Assembly (NCBI GenBank): GCA_001942185.1
Contig: MKJV01000068.1
Location: 186,001 to 250,000 of the forward strand
Direction of reading: 5' to 3'
DNA: 64,000 nucleotides
DNA from: Pseudonocardia sp. CNS-004
GTDB lineage: Bacteria; Actinomycetota; Actinomycetes; Mycobacteriales; Pseudonocardiaceae
The notes below the pieces were generated by a model. The model had not been told where the DNA came from and made no database searches. It worked only from the letters and a program-made list of their open reading frames with translations. The position numbers and the translations under genes were made by a program. This document shows positions 57,979 through 64,000 of the stretch, in pieces. Within the stretch, counting starts at the first letter, position 1; each line of letters begins with the position of its first letter.

Positions 57979-58865
57979 GCGTGGGCCCCCCGCCCGGCCA
58001 GGATGCCCTGCGGTCTCAGCACCAGCACGAGCACGAACGCCAGGAACAGGCCCACGTCCTGCAGGTCGACCGCCACGTAGATGGCGGTGAGCTGCTGGAT
58101 CACGCCCACGAGCAGGCCGGCGACGAACGCGCCGACGACGTTGCCCAGCCCGCCCATCACGACCGTGACGAACGCGATGATGAGGAAGCCCGCGCCGGTG
58201 GTGGGGGTCACGGGGTAGTAGGTGGCGAGCACGCACCCGGCCACGCCGGTGAGCATGATGCCCACGCTGAAGCTGACGGCGTAGACCTTGTTCGGGTCGA
58301 TCCCGACCATCGCCGCCATGTCCCGGTCGTCGACCGTGGCGCGGATCGCCTTGCCGTAGAGGGTGCGCTGCAGGAAGTGGTACAGCACCAGGAACACGGC
58401 CAACGCGATCACGAAAGACACCAGCCGCGCCTGGGCGATGTACACCCCGAACACGTCGTAGACGTCGGGGAGCACGCCCTGCACGGCGCGCGGCGACGGC
58501 CCGAACGCCATCAGCAGCAGGTTCGAGACGAGGATCGACACCGCCAGGGTCAGCACCAGCTGCCCGTGCTGGGCGTCGACGGCGCTGATGCCGCGGATCG
58601 CGAGCGTCCGCCGGACGACGACCTTGTAGACGATCGCCCCGAGCAGGAACGACATCACCGCGACCGGCAGGATGCCCAGCAACGGGCTGAGTCCGAGCGA
58701 GGTGAACAGCATGACCGCGCCGAACATCCCGAGGGTGACGAAGTCCCCGTGCGCGAAATTGATCACGCGGGTGATCCCGAAGATCAGTGTGAGGCCGCTG
58801 CTGAACAGACCGTACAGCCCACCGACGAGTATTCCGCTGGCCAGCGTCTGCAGGAAGCTCGTCAC
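57975..58865 (-). CDS. livH: Branched-chain-type ABC permease (LivH) 2
   Basis: 296 residues, intact, GTG at 58865. LYGLFSSGLTLIFGITRVINFAHGDFVTLG and VDDRDMAAMVGIDPNKVY with C-terminal RPQGILAGR. Its start overlaps the stop of tctA, joining two unrelated transporter types in one transcript. Confidence 0.92.
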   Translation of the reverse strand: MTSFLQTLASGILVGGLYGLFSSGLTLIFGITRVINFAHGDFVTLGMFGAVMLFTSLGLSPLLGILPVAVMSFLLGAIVYKVVVRRTLAIRGISAVDAQHGQLVLTLAVSILVSNLLLMAFGPSPRAVQGVLPDVYDVFGVYIAQARLVSFVIALAVFLVLYHFLQRTLYGKAIRATVDDRDMAAMVGIDPNKVYAVSFSVGIMLTGVAGCVLATYYPVTPTTGAGFLIIAFVTVVMGGLGNVVGAFVAGLLVGVIQQLTAIYVAVDLQDVGLFLAFVLVLVLRPQGILAGRGAHA

Positions 58866-60385
58866 AGTCGATCACCCTCCCGGCTGGGCAGGTCGTTCCG
58901 GCTCGACGACCCGCGCATCTTCGGCACGACGGCGCCTCCCACCACGACGAGCACGACGAGCACCACAGCGCCGGCGAGCGGGGTGGAGACGAAGTACCGG
59001 GGATCGCCCGCTCCGAGGTACAGGCCCTGGAGCAGGTACTTCTCGATCAACGGGCCGAGCACCAGCCCCACGAGCAACGACGCGAGGCTGAAGCCGAGCT
59101 TGCGCAGCACGTACCCCAGCACCCCGGCAGCCAGGACGACGTATATGTCGATCATGTTGTTCTGGTAGCCGTACGAGCCGATCATCGCGATCACGACGAT
59201 GAGCGGGACGAGTAGGTGTCGCGGCGTCCGCAGCACGCGCACCCACATCCCGACCATCGGCAGGTTCAGGACGAGCAGCATCACGTTCGCGACGTACATG
59301 GCCGCGACCACCGACCAGAAGATGTCCGGGTGCTGCGTGATGAGCAACGGGCCCGGTTGGATGCCCTGCACGACCATCGCCGAGATCATCAGCGCCAGCG
59401 TCGCCGAGAACGGCAGACCGAGCACCAGCACCGGGACGAGGCTTCCGATCGCCGCGGAGTTGTTGGACGCCTCCGGCCCCGCGATGCCCTCCACCGCGCC
59501 CTTCCCGATCTCCCGGCGGTGCCTGGACACCGCCTTCTCGACCCGGTAGGAGGTGAAGGTCGACAACGTCGCCGACGGCACCGGCAGCAGCCCGAAGACG
59601 AAGCCGATGAACGAGCCGCGGCCCCACGGAGCACACGCGCGGCGCCATTCCTCGCGCGTCGGCAGGAGCTCGCGCAGCGCGACGTGCCTCGGCTTCCGGT
59701 GCCGGTTGCCGTCCTCGAGCATGAACACGAGCTCCGACAGGCCGTACAGTCCGACCGCCACCGAGACGAGCGACAGGCCGAGTGACAGGTCCAGCATCCC
59801 GAACGTGAAGCGGTTGTAGCTGGTGGCGGCCTCGCGGCCGACCGTACCGAGCACGACACCGATGATCATCGGGAAGAGTCCGGCGGCCAGGCTGCCACCG
59901 GCGATGCGAGCGAGCGCGATCAGGCCGCCCGCGGTGAGCGCGAAGAACTCCGCCGGACCGAAGGTGAGCGCGATGTCCGAGAGCAGCGGTGCCATGGTCA
60001 CGAGCAGCACCAGGCCGACCGTGCCGGCGACGAAGGAGCCGACGGCCATGATGGCGAGGGCGGCCCCGGCGCGGCCCCTCTTGGTCATCTCGTGCCCGTC
60101 GAACGTGGCCACGATCGCCGACTCGTCGCCCGGGATGTTCAGCAGGACCGAGGTGGTGGAGCCGCCGTACTGGGCGCCGAGGTAGATGCCCGCGATCATG
60201 ATGAGTCCGACGGCGGGCTCGTAGGCGAACGTGACCGGCAGGACCAGCGCCGCTCCGGCCACCGGCCCGAGACCCGGCAGGACGCCGATCAGCGTGCCCG
60301 CCAGCGCGCCGGCGAACGCCGCCAGCAGCAGTTCGGGGGTGAGCGCCAGGCCGAGGCCGTAGAGCAGTCCGTCGAGGGCACTCAC
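58862..60385 (-). CDS. tctA: Tripartite tricarboxylate transporter, large membrane subunit (TctA)
   Basis: 507 residues, intact, GTG at 60385. GTLIGVLPGLGPVAGAALVLP and AQYGGSTTSVLLNIPGDESA are TctA signatures; the second repeat EASNNSAAIGSLVPVLVLGLP follows. Ten to twelve membrane segments. Sodium- or proton-driven uptake of organic acids bound by TctC. Confidence 0.93.
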   Translation of the reverse strand: MSALDGLLYGLGLALTPELLLAAFAGALAGTLIGVLPGLGPVAGAALVLPVTFAYEPAVGLIMIAGIYLGAQYGGSTTSVLLNIPGDESAIVATFDGHEMTKRGRAGAALAIMAVGSFVAGTVGLVLLVTMAPLLSDIALTFGPAEFFALTAGGLIALARIAGGSLAAGLFPMIIGVVLGTVGREAATSYNRFTFGMLDLSLGLSLVSVAVGLYGLSELVFMLEDGNRHRKPRHVALRELLPTREEWRRACAPWGRGSFIGFVFGLLPVPSATLSTFTSYRVEKAVSRHRREIGKGAVEGIAGPEASNNSAAIGSLVPVLVLGLPFSATLALMISAMVVQGIQPGPLLITQHPDIFWSVVAAMYVANVMLLVLNLPMVGMWVRVLRTPRHLLVPLIVVIAMIGSYGYQNNMIDIYVVLAAGVLGYVLRKLGFSLASLLVGLVLGPLIEKYLLQGLYLGAGDPRYFVSTPLAGAVVLVVLVVVGGAVVPKMRGSSSRNDLPSREGDRL

Positions 60386-60917
60386 CAGATGCCCTCCGGC
60401 AGGCGGATCACGAGCACTTCGATGAAGAAGGCCGAGACGCCGACGCCGATCGCGACCCCGTAGGCCAGCACCCGCCACCAGGTGAGGTCGCTCAACACGC
60501 GCAGCATCACGACCAGGTACAGCGTGGCCGCGAGGTACTGCCCGGCGATCGGCAGCACGAGCGCGAATCCGGCGGTGCAGCCCGCGAAGAGCGCGACGAG
60601 GCGCAGCGGTTCCCCGCGGGGCAGCTCGACCGGTCCACCCGCGTTCGCGCCGAACGCGCTCTCGACCACCAGGCGACGGAGATGACGGCGAACGCGATGC
60701 CGACCACCCGCGGGAACAGGCCGGGCCCGGGCTGCGCGAGCGTGCCCATCGGGATGAGGAACGACTCGACCGTGTATCCGATGGCCACGAGGACACCGAT
60801 CGCCCCGAGGACGAGGCGGCCACGCCGCTGGGTGTCGGTGGGAACGGCCGATCGCAGGCGGCGGCCGGTGGCGGTCGCGTCGCGCCCGGACGTGGAAGCC
60901 GGTTGGAGCCCGGTCAT
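60382..60917 (-). CDS. tctB: Tripartite tricarboxylate transporter, small membrane subunit (TctB)
   Basis: ATG at 60917. Helices LVLGAIGVLVAIGYTVESF, GPGLFPRVVGIAFAVISVAWW, then after a frame change near 60670 (one missing base) VALFAGCTAGFALVLPIAG and TLYLVVMLRVLSDLTWWR. Four helices and ~178 residues, as expected for TctB. Confidence 0.85.
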
Positions 60918-60924
60918 CTGCGGA

Positions 60925-61959
60925 TCACCCCTCCGAGAGCTGGATGGCCTCACGGCTGGCGTCGATCGACTTCTGGATCCATGCGTCGAGCTCCGGTCCC
61001 GACATCGGGTCGGCGAGGTAGCCGTTCTCCGTGCACCACTGCGCCCAGTCAGGGCTCTGCGCGACCGTGATCGCGGCCGCCGTCAGCCGCTCGGCAACGG
61101 CCGGAGGGACACCGTTCGGCGCGATGGTGAGGTAGTCGGAGCTGAACGGGATGTCGAACCTGCGTCGCCGAAGGCGACGGCACCGGGGAGGAACTCGTTG
61201 TACGCGGGGCGCCGGTGTGGGCGAGCCCGCGCAGCTCACCGCTCTCGACGAGCCCGAGCTGTGCCGACGCGGTCGGGATTGCCGCCTCGACCTGCCCGCC
61301 GAGCACGGCGCGCACCGCCTCGCCGGCGCCGCCGCTGAACGGCACGATGTTCAGGTCGATACCGGCCTGCTTCTCGAGGGCGAGAAGCGCGAACGTGTTG
61401 TTGGTCAGCCTGCCGGTCGTGCCGACCCGCAGCTGTCCGGGGTTCCTCCGCGCCGCCTCGACGAAGTCGACGAGCGACCGGAACGGCGAGCCGGCCGCCA
61501 CCAGGAGCGCGTTCGGCGCCTCGACCATCTTGACAACGCTGGTGAAGTCGCTCGGCTCCCGGTAGGACAGCTGGTCGTTGACGAGCGGCTGGACGATGAT
61601 CCCGGTGGCCGACGTCAGGCCCAGCGTGTAGCCGTCCGGTGCGGCCTCGACGACCGAGGAGACACCGATGGTCTCGTCGCCACCGGGGCGGTTGGTGACC
61701 GTGGCACCGGTTCCCAGCTCACCGGCCAGCAGCCGGGAGAACTCGCGCCCCACCGGGTCGGTGGAACCACCGGGGCTGTAGGGCACCACGTAGTCGAGAT
61801 CCTGCGACGGGTAGTCGGCGGCCGCTTCTCCGGCGCCCCCGGCGTCCTCCCCGCCCCGTCGGCCGCCGGGCCGCTGGAGTGGCCGCAGGCCGAGAGGACC
61901 AGCACCAGTGCCGCGGTGAGGACGGCGGCGACGAGGCTCCTGACCACGATGACCTCCAC
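60925..61959 (-). CDS. tctC: Tripartite tricarboxylate transporter, extracytoplasmic receptor (TctC)
   Basis: GTG at 61959 (61947 also possible). Leader VAAVLTAALVLVLSAC ends in a lipobox. DYVVPYSPGGSTDPVGREFS, TVTNRPGGDETIGVSSVVEA and DGYTLGLTSATGI are the TctC signatures. Frame changes near 61820, 61203 and 61165, each one missing base, complete ~345 residues. First gene of tctCBA-livHMGF, 34 bases from the shared operator. Confidence 0.88.
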
Positions 61960-61992
61960 GACGATGTGTAGGGGATGTGGGCACTCGGCCGA

Positions 61993-62030
61993 GATTTCAT
62001 ATTATGAAGCTATCTGCAATTTCGTGAAAC
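61993..62030. promoter_or_regulatory. Two-part operator, copy 2 (GATTTCATATTATGAA and GCAATTTCGTGAAAC)
   Basis: GATTTCATATTATGAA (61993-62008) contains a perfect TTCATA-T-TATGAA palindrome; GCAATTTCGTGAAAC follows at 62016. It matches the pair at 54778 in sequence, order and spacing (23 against 24 bases) and lies 34 bases before the transporter operon. Confidence 0.65.
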
Positions 62031-62071
62031 ACTAGCGAGGCGTGAACACGCGAGTCAAGGAGCCGATCGGC

Positions 62072-62476
62072 TCACCCCGGCGCGGCGTCCTTCTCGAGTT
62101 CGACCCCGCCCGTCTCCCGCAGCGTGCACGTCGCGACGAGGGTGATCACCGCCGTCGCCGCCAGGTACCAGCCGAACCAGCCACCGGCACCGGCCTCCTC
62201 CAGGGCGGTGCCGATGACCGACACCGTGCCGCCGAAGATCGCCACCGAGAGCGAGTACGGGAAACCGAAATCAGCGGCGCGGGTCCGCGGGTGGATGAAC
62301 TCGAGGATCTCGCCCCCGTGGTTCGAGGCGAACGGGACGACGTCCACGCCCAGCCCGTCCGCCGCCCGGCGGACGAGGGCCTGCAGGTCCTCCAGTGACC
62401 TGATCGGGCCGTAGATCTTCTCGCTGCGGTGGCCGAGGTTGGGCATGTTCGGCCCGTCGATGACGACGATGCGGCA
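62072..62476 (-). pseudogene. Fusion scar: 3-dehydroquinate dehydratase (AroQ) N-part joined to MHS permease C-part
   Basis: In one open frame, residues equal to the first ~60 of type II dehydroquinase (RIVVIDGPNMPNLGHRSEKI, then NHGGEILEFIH) run straight into the last ~65 of a metabolite:H+ symporter (GFPYSLSVAIFGGTVSVIGT... ending TLRETGGVELEKDAA). The junction is near 62285. Both halves are incomplete, so neither activity is expected. The parent genes fit a quinate/shikimate uptake and breakdown locus. Confidence 0.7.
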
Positions 62477-62514
62477 TCGGCGGGCTCCGGCCGGGCGGAA
62501 CTGGTCGAGCACGG

Positions 62515-62610
62515 GTGGCCTCCCCGGTCTACCGCCACCACCTCCAGGCGATCCTGGACGAGGGCACAACCGCTATGGACGACCTGTTCCCGCTGGACCC
62601 GACGGGATAG
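62515..62610 (+). pseudogene. Tyrosine integrase C-terminal remnant
   Basis: 31 codons, VASPVYRHHLQAILDEG, then TTAMDDLFPLDPTG and stop, match the last residues of actinobacterial phage/ICE integrases (VYRHQLRP...AMD.LF), where the Tyr is the nucleophile. No upstream part remains. It points toward the tRNA-Pro half at 62766, the normal layout of int next to att. Confidence 0.6.
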
Positions 62611-62629
62611 TCACTCAGATAGTCACTCA
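62606..62629. repeat. 12-base perfect tandem repeat beside integrase remnant
   Basis: GATAGTCACTCA occurs twice in a row, starting inside the integrase stop. Short direct repeats between int and att are usual as arm-type integrase or excisionase sites. Confidence 0.7.
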
Positions 62630-62722
62630 ACGCGAGACCTTGATCGAACGAAGAGGCGGCCGGCCAGCAGAACCAGAGGCGCGTACACCAGCGTGCCCGT
62701 CGTTTCCGCAGGTAGAAACGCC

Positions 62723-62758
62723 GACGGGCGGCTCCCCCGCCGAAGGGAACCGCCCGTC
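62723..62758. terminator. Strong hairpin before tRNA half
   Basis: GACGGGCGG and CCGCCCGTC form a perfect 9-base stem with an 18-base loop, eight bases from the tRNA half. A smaller hairpin (CGTTTC/GAAACG) lies just before at 62701-62720. Likely a rho-independent-type terminator of actinobacterial form. Confidence 0.55.
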
Positions 62759-62765
62759 TGTGCCG

Positions 62766-62807
62766 TCGGGACGACAGGATTTGAACCTGCGACCCCTTGA
62801 CCCCCAG
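62766..62807 (-). other. tRNA-Pro(GGG) 3' half, probable attachment-site remnant
   Basis: Read on the minus strand it gives the anticodon loop CTGGGGG, the 3' anticodon strand TCAAG, variable loop GGGTC, a T-arm GCAGG-TTCAAAT-CCTGT and acceptor CGTCCCG plus discriminator A. The 5' side has no partner strands: CCGTA where CTTGA is needed, and no D-arm or CGGGACG acceptor. The break falls exactly at the anticodon loop, the usual crossover point for integrases in tRNA genes. No functional tRNA is made here. Confidence 0.65.
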
Positions 62808-63141
62808 TACGGTCAACGGATCCCGCTGACCTGCGAAACAGATAATCCGCTTCATGTGGCGGCGCAGTACCACGCAGCCCAGCGCCCTCCAGGCAAGCTT
62901 GACCCGTCGCCGTGCTCCACATTCGCTCCACCCCCACCGGTCAATACGCCATCAGTGCCCGGCGTCACCGCACCCCGCGAGCTACTCGTTTGAGGTCACA
63001 ATCCGTGCCGGGGGCGGCGCAAGCTGACCGGCAGCATTGACCACGGCCCCGTCCACCCGGACCACCGCACCGGTACCCGACGCTCAGGGCCGCCGCCCCC
63101 TGCCGGAGACCTCGCCCGGACCTAGACGTTCGTCGTCGCGG
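62808..63141. other. Intergenic region, nothing recognised
   Basis: 334 bases between the tRNA half and the symporter. No credible gene; the tRNA 5' half was sought here and not found. Confidence 0.5.
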
Positions 63142-64000
63142 TCAGCGGCCCGTGCCATCTGCTCCGAGCGCGGGCTCCGGGTCGGACGCGGTGCGGCTGC
63201 GTGGGCCGAAATGCGCGAACATCTGGCTGGACCGCGGCTTCGTGAGCAACGACACCACGATCAGCGCCACGTAGGACGCTGCGACACCGATCGCGGCGAT
63301 GTTCCACGGGGCGAGCAGCGGGGCGTCGGCGAAGACTGTTCGGTTGAGCAGCGCGAGCACACCACCGATTGCGATGCCGGCGACGAGGGCGGCGATGGCG
63401 CCCTGCGTCGTGGCGCGCTTCCAGCGCACACCCAGGTAGAGCACCGGACCCAGCATCGCGGCGAGCGCGCCCCATGCGACGGCCATGAGCGAGAGCACAA
63501 ACTCCGGCGGGTTGAGCGCGATGAACCCGGCGACCACCATGACCAGCACGGACGCGATGCGGCTCCACGTCATCTCCTGGCGGTCGGACAGGCGCAGCCC
63601 CAACCCCATCTTCGCGATGTCGCGCACGATCGCGGCCCCGCTCAGCACCATGAACGAGTCGGTGGTCGACATGACGGCGGCGAGCACCGCGGCGATCATG
63701 ATGCCGACGACGACCGGGCCGAACGAGTCGATCATGAGCGCGGGCAGCACCGCGTCGGGCCCGCGACGGGCTGGGCGAGCCCCTGCTCGGCCCGCACCCG
63801 GTAGGCCATGCCGATCCAGGTGGCCGCCACGGCGAACAAGTACAGGAAGCAGGAGATCAGCGGGATCCAGCGGATCACCTCAAGGTTGCGGATCGTGAGG
63901 AACTTCGTGCTGATGTGCGGCACCCCCGCGTAGGCGAGCAGCCCGACGAAGAACGCGTAGACCAGCACGTTCTGCCAGGCGAAGGCGCCGCTCGCGTGCC
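63142..64000 (-). CDS. Sodium:solute symporter (SSS family), partial
   Basis: The C-terminal part of the gene; the start lies beyond 64000. AFAWQNVLVYAFFVGLLAYAGV and HISTKFLTIRNLEVIRWIPL are typical of the PanF/ActP branch. After a frame change near 63760 (one missing base) follow VLAAVMSTTDSFMVLSGAAI (sodium-site Ser/Thr in helix 8) and further helices. The C-terminal tail is polar. Substrate unknown. Confidence 0.85.

Noticed and set aside
62766-62807. A functional tRNA-Pro gene
   Set aside because: The acceptor 5' strand, D-arm and 5' anticodon strand are absent to the right, so only the 3' half exists.
1-64000. CRISPR arrays or intact insertion sequences
   Set aside because: No spaced identical repeats of suitable length, no transposase frame and no terminal inverted repeats were seen; the only mobile-element trace is the integrase tail.

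Overview
The window is very GC-rich, with tightly packed operons (four-base ATGA/GTGA stop-start overlaps), many GTG starts and a strongly actinobacterial gene set: an NRPS metallophore, MMPL transporter, MarP-like protease, DUF3040 protein and lipoproteins. I infer a Pseudonocardia-like actinomycete; the genus is inference, the phylum is secure. About forty genes or gene fragments show abrupt reading-frame changes. Every change whose direction I worked out behaves as loss of one base (a few as loss of two), never as a clear gain. I therefore treat most broken genes as sequencing or assembly deletions in real genes, and give coordinates over the whole gene.

1-20.1 kb: the 3' half of a yersiniabactin/coelibactin-type metallophore cluster. 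It holds the end of an NRPS (carrier and thioesterase domains), a saccharopine-dehydrogenase-like protein, thiazolinyl imine reductase, three related methyltransferases, a P450, a type II thioesterase and a YbtP/YbtQ (IrtAB)-like pair of ABC transporters. A convergent opp/nik-type ABC importer, an MFS exporter and a flavin oxidase/luciferase-like pair follow. Two AT-rich dyads resembling actinobacterial Zur boxes sit before the importer/MFS genes and before the luciferase-like gene, so I infer a zinc-responsive metallophore locus.

20.1-41.5 kb: a stress or envelope region built around an OmpR-type two-component system (27.9-29.9 kb). Ten copies of an 11-base-spaced direct repeat (consensus CGTCAGG-N4-CGTCAGG) lie in intergenic DNA before the two-component operon, a STAS protein, membrane proteins, lipoproteins, an MMPL operon, a branched-chain amino-acid-type ABC transporter and its binding protein. 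None was seen elsewhere in the window. Also here are a copper-storage-like Cys-rich protein, a MarP-like protease, an aquaporin and a decayed YihY/glucose-dehydrogenase scar.

41.5-62.0 kb: a catabolic island, mostly on the minus strand. It has an IclR regulator, three SDRs, an amidohydrolase, an alpha/beta hydrolase, an EthD-like protein, a Gfo/Idh oxidoreductase, a xylose-isomerase-like TIM barrel and a TPP-dependent E1 alpha/beta pair without E2 or E3. One long operon then joins a tripartite tricarboxylate transporter (tctCBA) to a branched-chain-type ABC transporter (livHMGF). The liv binding protein lies in the upstream enzyme operon. The two main promoters share a two-part operator. The substrate is unknown.

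62.0-64.0 kb: a junction zone with an AroQ/MHS-permease fusion scar, the last codons of a tyrosine integrase, a 12-base tandem repeat, a strong hairpin and the 3' half of a tRNA-Pro(GGG). This looks like the worn end of an integrative element. A partial sodium:solute symporter runs off the right edge.
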